A stretch of 6,284 nt of DNA. Origin: an uncultured Planctomycetota bacterium (GTDB lineage Bacteria; Planctomycetota; SZUA-567; JAFGNG01). The stretch spans positions 1 through 6,284 of the forward strand of contig CAMZKK010000113.1 in assembly GCA_947311175.1 (NCBI GenBank), in the 5' to 3' direction. The position numbers were made by a program, and so were the translations under genes. Positions 1 through 6,209 of this stretch are shown in pieces. A model generated the notes under the pieces. It was not told where the DNA came from, did not search any database, and saw nothing but the letters and a program-made list of their open reading frames with translations. Position 1 is the stretch's first letter. The number at the start of each line of letters is the position of its first letter.

Positions 1-287
1 AATTTCGTGAAACAGATATTTTGGCTCGTTATGGTGGCGAAGAATTTGTTGTGGTTTTACCTGAATCTAATAGGGAAACCGCAATGGCGATTAGTGAGCG
101 TTTACGAGAAAGAGTGGAAAAAGAAGAGTTTAAAGTTGATAATACTATCTTAAAGATTACGGTATCTATTGGCGTATCAACGTGTACTAAGGGTAAAATG
201 GTTGCAAAAAAATTGTTGACAATTTCCGATAACGCACTTTATAAAGCCAAAGAGTTGGGTAGAAATAAGGTTGTTGACGGTGGTTAA
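1..287 (+). CDS. Diguanylate cyclase, C-terminal part of GGDEF domain (5' truncated by window edge)
   Basis: GGDEF domains condense two GTP into cyclic di-GMP. The reading frame is open from base 3 to the TAA at 285-287, so only the last ~94 codons are here and the start lies outside the window. The active-site loop reads RYGGEEF, with GGEEF at bases 33-47. Five residues before it is RETD, which fits the RxxD inhibitory I-site at its canonical spacing, so the enzyme is probably active and product-inhibited. The family's later SIGVS strand and the ALYKAKELGRN end motif are also present, and the protein stops just after, so GGDEF is its C-terminal domain. The N-terminal sensor or receiver part cannot be seen. 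The 3' end overlaps the next gene by 8 bases if that gene starts at GTG 280, implying cotranscription. The TTG at 21 is an internal Leu codon, not a start. Confidence 0.95.
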   Translation, partial: FRETDILARYGGEEFVVVLPESNRETAMAISERLRERVEKEEFKVDNTILKITVSIGVSTCTKGKMVAKKLLTISDNALYKAKELGRNKVVDGG

Positions 288-1062
288 CACCTTTATCTTT
301 ACAAGTAATAATACCCCAGCATCTAAGGCTCAGGTCGAGTTATTTTCAAAAACATATTCAATTACAACTTCTTCAATATCTAAAATATCCGAAATTGAAG
401 TTGATGGCTTTTATCTTGAGGTCGCAGATAAGGCAAGACTTCATTATTTGAATTTGGGTGATAGAATTTCGGTAGAAGTTGATTTTCTTAAGGGTGAGGT
501 CTTTCACAGAATAAAAACATTTTCTAAAAAACAATCGTTAGCGAAGGCATTGTATTATCAAATAGGAGATAATGAAAAGTTGAGAGTGATAGATGCTACC
601 GGAGGTTTTGGGGGTGATGCTGCATGTATGGCGTCATTAGGTTTAGATGTTAGTATTTTTGAGCGAAATCCGCTTGTTTACTGTGTTCTCAAGGCAGGGA
701 TTGAACAAGCGAAAAATGACGATAGATTTAATACTGTGTTTGAGGGAAAGATTGATTGTTATTATAAGGACTCGATGTTGGCATTGAAAAATCTTACCCA
801 TATTCCAGATGCAATATATCTTGATCCGATGTATCCCGAGAGAAAGAAAAATGCTTTATCAAAAAAGAAAATGCAAATTCTACAGAAGCTCATAGGGATG
901 GATACCGACCGTGAAGAACTGTTAAGGGTTGCAGTAAGAAGTGGTGTTAAAAAAGTTGTAGTAAAACGCCCACCGGATATTAAGCCCATTGATGCCGAAA
1001 ATTTGACAATCTCTTTTCAAGATAAGATGACATGTTTTGATGTTTACCTGCGAAAAAACTAA
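280..1062 (+). CDS. rsmJ: 16S rRNA (guanine1516-N2)-methyltransferase, RsmJ family
   Basis: RsmJ uses S-adenosylmethionine to methylate N2 of G1516 in 16S rRNA. From GTG 280 the protein is 260 aa, close to the ~250 aa of E. coli RsmJ. Family landmarks appear in order: VDFLKGEVFHR near residues 67-77, the SAM-binding loop DATGGFGGD at 105-113, an acidic strand end FERNP shortly after, the catalytic-type YLDPMYP with D182 followed by a Lys-rich KKNALSKKKM stretch, and VVKRP around 227-231. E. coli RsmJ has corresponding DATAGLGRD, LERNP, YLDPMFP and VVKRP segments. GTG 280 was chosen because AAGG at 267-270 lies 9 bases upstream; TTG 271 or 274 would leave almost no spacing. The start overlaps the stop of the GGDEF gene, suggesting translational coupling. 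The N-terminal ~60 residues are poorly conserved. Another RNA guanine methyltransferase specificity is possible but less likely. Confidence 0.87.
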   Translation: MVNTFIFTSNNTPASKAQVELFSKTYSITTSSISKISEIEVDGFYLEVADKARLHYLNLGDRISVEVDFLKGEVFHRIKTFSKKQSLAKALYYQIGDNEKLRVIDATGGFGGDAACMASLGLDVSIFERNPLVYCVLKAGIEQAKNDDRFNTVFEGKIDCYYKDSMLALKNLTHIPDAIYLDPMYPERKKNALSKKKMQILQKLIGMDTDREELLRVAVRSGVKKVVVKRPPDIKPIDAENLTISFQDKMTCFDVYLRKN

Positions 1063-1087
1063 ATGTTACATCAACTGCGGAATTTAG
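1053..1087 (-). terminator. Weak candidate terminator for the minus-strand operon
   Basis: Read on the minus strand, CTAAAT (1087-1082) can pair with ATTTAG (1064-1059) across a 17-base loop, and six T follow (1058-1053). The stem is only A/T-rich and 6 bp, with a possible small GTT/AAC inner pairing, so it is thermodynamically poor. It overlaps the end of rsmJ. It is listed because it sits just past the PilZ stop codon and has a T-tract. Confidence 0.28.
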
Positions 1088-1102
1088 GTTTAGCCTATTT
1101 TT
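1085..1102 (+). terminator. Weak candidate terminator for the plus-strand genes
   Basis: After the rsmJ stop, TAGG (1085-1088) can pair with CCTA (1094-1097) around a 5-base loop, followed by five T (1098-1102). A 4-bp stem is below what normally terminates, and the right half lies in the last codons of the convergent PilZ gene. No better hairpin is visible at this convergent junction. Confidence 0.2.
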
Positions 1103-1766
1103 GTTGTTGGTCATCTTTAAATTTTTCCTTTAGTCTTTTAATAGTCTCTTTGCTTAGCTTACTTGATTTGTCAATGTTTTCTATAATTACCTTTTCGGCA
1201 AGGCTTAATTTTTTATAGGTTTTTTCTTTTAAGGTGTCTTTTTTTAAAAATTTATCTTTAAATATTACTATTATTACTGATAAGAGAATTCCCACAATAA
1301 TTGCAATTGTGATGAGCAATAGCTTGTTTCTTCTCTCTTTTATAGTTGTTTTTTTAAGCCTTTGACTTTCTTTTTTGTTTATTTCAAGGACATCTTCCAT
1401 TGTTCCTGAAAAGAAATGGTCAATATATTTGTGATTCTCTTTTGATACATCAAAATATTCTACTCCAACAATAAAATCGCCATCATCTTGAATCTTCATC
1501 CAGCGAATCGTTGCGTTGATGACGGTCTCACCAGCAGATTTCACAAAACAAATATAAAGTTTTATCTTGCCCCCAATCTCAACATAGGCAGATAATTCAG
1601 AGTCTAAAAACAGTTTTGCTCCTCGAGAACTCAAATCTTTTATTGTAATGTCTTTGGGTTCATTGCTTTTATTTATATCGTCAGCTATGGCAATTCGTGC
1701 CGGTATCCCTACATGAATTCTTTTGTGCTTTCTTTTTTCTGAATTGCATTCATTATTGTTTTGCAT
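1095..1766 (-). CDS. Membrane-anchored PilZ-domain protein (putative c-di-GMP receptor)
   Basis: The 223-aa protein has an N-terminal PilZ domain, about residues 10-120. It carries the two c-di-GMP-binding signatures: RKHKR (R12 and R16, the RxxxR motif) and DLSSRG (44-49, the D/NxSxxG motif), plus the usual closing strand GVEYF at 101-105. A single strongly hydrophobic helix spans about 149-169, preceded by the basic segment KERRNK. The remaining ~54 residues are Lys/Glu-rich and look helical. There is no signal peptide, so PilZ should be cytoplasmic and the tail probably outside the inner membrane; this topology is inference. ATG 1766 is preceded by AGGA (1781-1778, 11 bases away) with AAG closer. 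It starts 8 bases after the stop of the short CNNM gene and is last in the operon. The output of the protein is unknown; I do not recognise the tail. Confidence 0.88.
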   Translation of the reverse strand: MQNNNECNSEKRKHKRIHVGIPARIAIADDINKSNEPKDITIKDLSSRGAKLFLDSELSAYVEIGGKIKLYICFVKSAGETVINATIRWMKIQDDGDFIVGVEYFDVSKENHKYIDHFFSGTMEDVLEINKKESQRLKKTTIKERRNKLLLITIAIIVGILLSVIIVIFKDKFLKKDTLKEKTYKKLSLAEKVIIENIDKSSKLSKETIKRLKEKFKDDQQQK

Positions 1767-1774
1767 TTATTGTC

Positions 1775-2731
1775 TTATCCTATAATGTTTTTTACTAAAA
1801 TCTTCATTGTTATTAAACCAATAGATTTTCCGTCTAATGCCACTACGCCAATCTTTGTTTTGGCTTGTTGAAGCCGAACTAATGCATTACCCAGCGATGT
1901 GCCACTGTTTATAAGCTCAACTTTTTGCATAAGATTTTCTGCAAAAGAGTTTTTTTCTATATTGTTTTTCCATATATTACTTAGCGAAATTATTCCGCAA
2001 ATCATATTTTTGTCTACAACCGGAATATATCTAAATTTATTAGCTGTCATGGTGTCTAAGATTTCAGTATATGTTGATTTCTTATGCACACAAATAATTT
2101 TTTTAAATGGTATCATGAATTCGTCAACCTGTCTACTTTCAATAGTCATTATATGAGATACCAGTCGATGTTGTGCTTTATCAATCACCCCAATATTTCT
2201 TCCAAAAGCAAAGTGGGCAGCTACATTTTGCCTCATTGTTTCCTTTTCAGGGAGAAGATTTAGTTGATTTAGAATATGATAGATTGCTTTTGTAATAATT
2301 GCGATTAGTGAGGTAATAGGTAATAGCATATAGCTTGAAATACTAAAAATACGGGCTCCACTTACACAAAACGACTCGGAAGAGATTGTCCCTAACTGCT
2401 TGGGAAAAACTTCGGCAAGAATAAAGAAGATTGGGGTTAATGTTATGGTTGCCCAAAACTCAACTAATTCGATTTGCAAAAATGAATAATATTCTTCCAA
2501 AATTGATGTGCCAAGATAGATGGCAATATTTTGCCCAACTAATGCGGTAATCAACATTGTTGATTTATTTTTCATTAATTGTAAAATCAGCGTTGCGCCT
2601 TTTGAACCTTGGTTTTGCAAGATGTTTAATTTTATTTTGCTGGCGTCATAACCGGCAGTTTCTATTCCTGCATAAAAACCAGCCAAAATCGTTGCTCCGA
2701 TAATACCAAAAAAAACTATAATTGGTGTCAT
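1775..2731 (-). CDS. CNNM (DUF21)/CBS-domain membrane protein, short paralogue lacking CorC_HlyC domain
   Basis: This 318-aa protein belongs to the CNNM/CorC family, whose members are implicated in Mg2+ (or other divalent cation) export. The N-terminal DUF21 part (~1-170) shows hydrophobic segments near 4-22, 58-78, 92-110 and 130-155. It carries family pore-region positions as YAGIETA (E24), GQN (N68) and AEVFPK (E107). The first motif is degenerate compared with SGSETA in the upstream paralogue. A CBS pair follows (~190-316), beginning VDEFMIP. The protein ends directly after the second CBS motif, so the C-terminal CorC_HlyC domain is absent rather than interrupted: there is no frameshift remnant before the PilZ gene. 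ATG 2731 overlaps the upstream paralogue's TGA (ATGA), and GGAG (2745-2742) lies 10 bases upstream. Tight coupling to a second CNNM gene suggests that the two may form a heteromer, which is inference; family members normally dimerise. Confidence 0.87.
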   Translation of the reverse strand: MTPIIVFFGIIGATILAGFYAGIETAGYDASKIKLNILQNQGSKGATLILQLMKNKSTMLITALVGQNIAIYLGTSILEEYYSFLQIELVEFWATITLTPIFFILAEVFPKQLGTISSESFCVSGARIFSISSYMLLPITSLIAIITKAIYHILNQLNLLPEKETMRQNVAAHFAFGRNIGVIDKAQHRLVSHIMTIESRQVDEFMIPFKKIICVHKKSTYTEILDTMTANKFRYIPVVDKNMICGIISLSNIWKNNIEKNSFAENLMQKVELINSGTSLGNALVRLQQAKTKIGVVALDGKSIGLITMKILVKNIIG

Positions 2732-4017
2732 TGTTTAGATTCTCCGGATGTAGTTATTTCTACATTTTGTATTTCTAGTTTTAATGAAATAATTTGTCGG
2801 CGATTAACATTCATAACACTCATCTTAACCCAGCCAAGAATAACCGTATCGCCAATTTTGGGAATATCACCCAATAAACTTGTCATTAAGCCACCAACTG
2901 TATTAACTGTCGGAAGCTCTCCTTTGAACCCGAATAAATTTTTCCATTCCCGAATACCTAATCTTCCACTAATTATAAACTCATTATTCGAAATGTTTTT
3001 TATCGGAGGTTCCGCGAGTTTATCGTCGAATGTCCCTTCGCCAAAAATTTCTTCAACCAAATCAGTATAGGTAATTGTTCCTGCAGTGCCTCCATATTCA
3101 TCAACAACAATTGCAATGTTTATCTTTCTTTCTAAAAATAGTTTTAATACATTGTCTGCATGTTGATATTCTGAAATAAATACGATTGGTTTAAGGTATT
3201 TTTCAATATATCCACAGGCATTATTAAAAAATAACTCATAAGCATTCACATATCCGATAATATTATCTCTGGTCTCACGATATATCGGAATCTTGCTCTT
3301 GTCGTATTTTTTTGCAATTTTCAGAATTTCCTCTGCAGAGGTGCAACTCTCTGCCATTGTTAAGTCAACCCTGGGTGTCATAAATTCTCTAACCTTTGTA
3401 TCTGAAAAATCAATCAGTTCACCGATAAGAGATGCTTCGATTTCTGACAACGCACCATCTTCAGATGATGCTTGTAAAATCATTCGCAACTCGTCAACTT
3501 GGGCTTTAGTAATAGATTTTTTTTTATTTAATATCAATTCAATCAATATTGTTATTTTCCGTAAACCATACCTGATAGGAAAAACTAATTTATGGATGAC
3601 AAATAGCGGAATGGCTGTCAGTTTTAAGAATTTTTTAGGAGAGATGATGGCTATCGACTTGGGTGCCACCTCTCCAAAAATAATTACTAAAAATAATGCA
3701 ATTAAAGAGAATGACAACATTACAAAATGTCCGTAAAATTCTCCTACTGCAGAGATAAAGGATGCCGAGACGCTGAAAAACATAATGTTTACCAACATAT
3801 TGCAGAGTAGAACTGAGTTTAAAAATTCCGAGCGATTGTCATTGAATGATTTAATGACTCGACAATGGAGGGCATTGCTGTCATATATGCGTTGAAGCAT
3901 TGTTTTTGATAGGGAAAATACTGCGGTCTCTGAGCCAGACAATAGAGCGGAGCAACAAAGCAGAAATAACATCAAAATAAAATTATTTGAATTAGATACT
4001 ATTAATTTTTCTAAAAT
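2728..4017 (-). CDS. CNNM (DUF21)/CBS/CorC_HlyC membrane protein, likely divalent-cation (Mg2+) transporter family; ATT start proposed
   Basis: This is a full-length CorC/YfjD-type protein. Numbering from the internal ATG at 3972 (414 aa), it has SGSETA at 12-17, CNMLVN at 57-62 and GEVAPK at 100-105, all in the DUF21 membrane domain (~1-150). The CBS pair follows, with FMTPR at 197-201 and DEYGGTAG at 291-298, then a CorC_HlyC domain (~328-402) beginning ISGRL. From ATG 3972 only 11 residues precede SGSETA, too few for the first helix, and no ribosome site is visible. In-frame ATT 4017 has AAAGGA (4033-4028) 10 bases upstream, adds 15 residues (429 aa in all) and gives about 26 residues before SGSETA, as in E. 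coli YfjD (about 23). I therefore favour ATT; TTG 3975 or ATG 3972 are the conventional choices. The gene lies 14 bases after the phosphoesterase stop and overlaps the next paralogue by 4 bases. Confidence 0.85.
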   Translation of the reverse strand: MLEKLIVSNSNNFILMLFLLCCSALLSGSETAVFSLSKTMLQRIYDSNALHCRVIKSFNDNRSEFLNSVLLCNMLVNIMFFSVSASFISAVGEFYGHFVMLSFSLIALFLVIIFGEVAPKSIAIISPKKFLKLTAIPLFVIHKLVFPIRYGLRKITILIELILNKKKSITKAQVDELRMILQASSEDGALSEIEASLIGELIDFSDTKVREFMTPRVDLTMAESCTSAEEILKIAKKYDKSKIPIYRETRDNIIGYVNAYELFFNNACGYIEKYLKPIVFISEYQHADNVLKLFLERKINIAIVVDEYGGTAGTITYTDLVEEIFGEGTFDDKLAEPPIKNISNNEFIISGRLGIREWKNLFGFKGELPTVNTVGGLMTSLLGDIPKIGDTVILGWVKMSVMNVNRRQIISLKLEIQNVEITTSGESKQ

Positions 4018-4027
4018 ATTTTAATTA

Positions 4028-4033
4028 TCCTTT
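4028..4033 (-). promoter_or_regulatory. Shine-Dalgarno AAAGGA that decides the CNNM start
   Basis: AAAGGA on the minus strand overlaps the last two bases of the phosphoesterase TAA (4034-4032). Between it and TTG 3975 there is no ATG, GTG or TTG in any frame; the in-frame codon 10 bases downstream is ATT at 4017-4015. CNNM2 and PilZ in this operon have similar SD spacings of 10-11 bases. This points to a non-canonical start or to a start mutated from ATG. Confidence 0.6.
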
Positions 4034-4778
4034 ATTCACCATAAATTAGACGATCCGCAAGAAACTCTGGCAAGCCAACCTCTCTTATCATTGATGCCGT
4101 TTTATCTGCATCATATTTTACACGGTGATATTCAACCGAATTGCCGTCATAGAGAATATAGCTACTTCTTGAATCTCCATCTCTCGGTTGACCGACCGAA
4201 CCAACACTAACATAAGCCTTTTGCCCTTCAACCCTAAATTTGGTTTGAGGGTTGTCCCCATCATCGTGTGGAAAAATATATCCAACTCCGGTTCCAAGAA
4301 ACGCACGATGATTATGCCCGACAAAACAAAGATTAATTCCTTCGAATTCATCTTGTAATGTTTGTAATAATCGATGAAACATCCAAGGACTGTCTGCCTC
4401 TCGAACATAGTCGATAATTGGATCTCGCAATGAGCCATGGACATACATATTGTCGCCAATCTTTTCTGATGGCTTGAGACTTGACAAAAAACTCAATATT
4501 TCCGGATCACGCAATTGTCCGGCTGTCCACTCAATAGCCATCTGAGCTAAAGGAGTAAAATTTTCGGCACCGTTCAATACCGCATGTTCATGATTTCCCA
4601 TCAAGATAACCTTGCAATTTTGTCTAACCATTTGCAATGCCTCTTTTGGTTGAGGTCCATATCCCACCGTATCGCCAAGACAAACAATATAGTCTGGCTT
4701 GTGCTGTTCAATGTCCTTTAATACCGCAGTCAATGCAGGGACATTTGAGTGGATGTCGGAAATAATTGCTTGCAACAT
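4032..4778 (-). CDS. Calcineurin-like metallophosphoesterase (YfcE/MJ0936-type family)
   Basis: This is a 248-aa cytoplasmic two-metal phosphoesterase. All metal-ligand motifs are intact: DIH (D8, H10), GDTVGYGP with D36, GNHEH with N62 and H63, VHGS with H114, and GHNH with H155 and H157. Towards the C terminus, VGSVGQPRDGD is the family's conserved signature, which lines the active site. Its length is typical. Relatives hydrolyse phosphodiesters or phosphomonoesters such as cyclic nucleotides or diadenosine polyphosphates in vitro; the true substrate cannot be read from sequence. ATG 4778 is preceded by AGAGG (4788-4784, 5 bases away) and AGGAA (4795-4791). It follows lysC by 27 bases with no terminator or promoter between, and its stop codon overlaps the Shine-Dalgarno of the CNNM gene, so coupling down the operon is likely. 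Confidence 0.9.
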   Translation of the reverse strand: MLQAIISDIHSNVPALTAVLKDIEQHKPDYIVCLGDTVGYGPQPKEALQMVRQNCKVILMGNHEHAVLNGAENFTPLAQMAIEWTAGQLRDPEILSFLSSLKPSEKIGDNMYVHGSLRDPIIDYVREADSPWMFHRLLQTLQDEFEGINLCFVGHNHRAFLGTGVGYIFPHDDGDNPQTKFRVEGQKAYVSVGSVGQPRDGDSRSSYILYDGNSVEYHRVKYDADKTASMIREVGLPEFLADRLIYGE

Positions 4779-4805
4779 ATAAACCTCTGATTCCTAAAAT
4801 AAATT

Positions 4806-6125
4806 TTATTCAAAAAACTCTTGATGTAAAACCTTAGTCGCGGTTTCAATATCGTCATTCTTCACCAAAGCTGCGATGTTTATTTCTCCAGCCCCTTGAC
4901 TAATCATCTCGATATTAACCCCTGATGAAGACAGGGCATTAAACATTTTTGCCGCAGTTCCTTTGACTCCAGACATTCCTTGACCTACGAGGCAAATAAT
5001 AGCATGTCTATCTCTAACCTCAACAGTGCTAAATTCATTTAGTTCATCAATCGCAGGTTTTAAATCTTCTATAGACATAGCGGTTGTTAGTGAAATAGTT
5101 ACTTCCGAGGTGGCAATCATATTGATTACGATGTTATAATTTTCAAAAATAGAAAATACCTTTGCCATAAATCCATGGCTAAGCAACATTCGACTGGAAT
5201 TGATATTTACTAAAAGTAGGTCTTCTTTATAAACCACACTCTTGGCTATGTCTGTTTGCTCTGGTGATGCGACAATTACTGTTCCTGGATTTTCAGGTTC
5301 CATTGTGTTTAATACTCTTACCGGAATATCTTTTTTCACTGCTGGCAAGATTGTACTTGGATGTAAAACCTTTGCTCCATACCACGCAAGTTCAGATGCC
5401 TCTGCGAATGAAAGTTGGGGAATACTTTTTGCATTTTTGCAAATTCCCGGATCGGCAGTCATTACCCCATTAACATCTGTCCAAATTTCAACTTCATCGG
5501 CATCAAGGGCAGCACCAAAAATGGTTGCAGAAAAATCAGAACCTCCTCGACCAAGAGTTGTGATATTTCCGTCAACTGCCGATTTTGCAATAAACCCGGT
5601 TGTAATGATTACATCAGCATCAATAGTTCTTACTTGTCTGGCAATTTCATGGTAAGATTCTTCATCAGGAGTTGCCTGTCCATGTTTGCTGTCTGTTCGC
5701 AAGCCTAAATCAAAAGCATCTTTCGCCTCAGCCTTGATTCCTGCTTTTTGCATTGCCGCAGCCAATACTCGACAACTCATTCTCTCACCAAAGCTTTGAA
5801 CAAGATCGAAGGTCTTCGGGCTTAGTTCTTCTATCATACAAATGCCGTTAAGTAACTCTTTAAGATTGTCTAGCAATTCTCTAACAAGTGATTCGTCAAC
5901 TCCAAGGTCTTTCATCAGTCCAAGTTGACGATTTTCAATCTTTGTTATGTCTGGATTACCTTTAAGTGCATTGTCTGCTGCTTCAATCAACATATTTGTG
6001 ATTCCGCTATGGGCAGAAGTGATGACTAATGGTTTTTTATCAAGCCGGCTTTTTATTAAGGTTGCGATATTCGCAATGCTATCCTTACTGCCAACGCTGG
6101 TCCCACCAAATTTCATTACAATCAT
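4806..6125 (-). CDS. lysC: Aspartokinase, monofunctional, LysC-type with two C-terminal ACT domains
   Basis: Aspartokinase (EC 2.7.2.4) phosphorylates L-aspartate with ATP, the first step towards lysine, threonine, methionine and diaminopimelate. The 439-aa protein begins with KFGGTSVG (5-12), has FGERMS (112-117) and the nucleotide-region motif TTLGRGGSD (189-197), then WTDVNGVMTADP and the LAWYGAKVLHP helix. ACT domains occupy about 305-375 and 383-439; there is no fused homoserine dehydrogenase. The effector segment contains HGFMAKVF (317-324) and ATSEV (338-342), like the lysine-sensitive E. coli LysC and plant monofunctional enzymes and unlike the Bacillus alpha/beta type. Lysine feedback is therefore expected, although two pocket positions differ (V333 and N335 where E. 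coli has S338 and D340). ATG 6125 is preceded by AGGA (6137-6134) 8 bases upstream. It is the first gene of the minus-strand operon. I see no lysine riboswitch in the short leader. Confidence 0.96.
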   Translation of the reverse strand: MIVMKFGGTSVGSKDSIANIATLIKSRLDKKPLVITSAHSGITNMLIEAADNALKGNPDITKIENRQLGLMKDLGVDESLVRELLDNLKELLNGICMIEELSPKTFDLVQSFGERMSCRVLAAAMQKAGIKAEAKDAFDLGLRTDSKHGQATPDEESYHEIARQVRTIDADVIITTGFIAKSAVDGNITTLGRGGSDFSATIFGAALDADEVEIWTDVNGVMTADPGICKNAKSIPQLSFAEASELAWYGAKVLHPSTILPAVKKDIPVRVLNTMEPENPGTVIVASPEQTDIAKSVVYKEDLLLVNINSSRMLLSHGFMAKVFSIFENYNIVINMIATSEVTISLTTAMSIEDLKPAIDELNEFSTVEVRDRHAIICLVGQGMSGVKGTAAKMFNALSSSGVNIEMISQGAGEINIAALVKNDDIETATKVLHQEFFE

Positions 6126-6167
6126 TTTAGTATTCCTATTTTAAAAATCAATAATATAGAAATTCCA

Positions 6168-6196
6168 ATTAAAGCAATTAGAGGCTGTTTCGTCAA
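6168..6196 (-). promoter_or_regulatory. Predicted sigma-70 promoter for the lysC operon
   Basis: On the minus strand, TTGACG (6196-6191) and TTTAAT (6173-6168) are separated by exactly 17 bases. TGC directly precedes the -10 (6176-6174), giving an extended -10. Each hexamer differs from consensus at one base. Transcription would start near 6161, leaving a leader of about 35 bases before ATG 6125, too short for a riboswitch. AT-rich DNA yields chance promoters, but the position and spacing are good. Confidence 0.6.
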
Positions 6197-6209
6197 CAAT
6201 TAATGTCAA
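6191..6209 (-). repeat. Direct repeat TTGAC-8 bp-TTGAC at the lysC operon promoter
   Basis: On the minus strand TTGACA (6209-6204) and TTGACG (6196-6191) repeat with a 13-base period, separated by ATTAATTG plus the flanking A. The inner copy serves as the predicted -35. The outer copy has no matching -10 at 16-18 bases. It could be an operator half-site pair or chance. Confidence 0.3.

Noticed and set aside
1775..2731. Short CNNM gene as a truncated pseudogene of its neighbour
   Set aside because: It has an intact frame, its own SD and start, a complete CBS pair and a clean stop followed by a close PilZ gene. No CorC_HlyC remnant is seen in the 8-base gap.
3293..3736. Open frame of 147 codons on the plus strand
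   Set aside because: It lies wholly antisense to the CNNM gene, whose motifs and family match are clear; the translated plus-strand product shows no family features and no ribosome site stands out.
4118..4459. 113-codon minus-strand open frame inside the phosphoesterase gene
   Set aside because: It is an out-of-frame shadow of a gene with complete metal-binding motifs on both sides of it.
5242..5708. Overlapping plus-strand open frames antisense to lysC
   Set aside because: They are antisense to conserved aspartokinase coding sequence; composition follows the codon pattern of lysC and no domain is recognisable.
6126..6190. Lysine riboswitch upstream of aspartokinase
   Set aside because: The predicted leader is about 35 bases, and the AGAGG-like string near 6180 is on the plus strand, pointing away from lysC. 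There is no room for the ~170-base aptamer.
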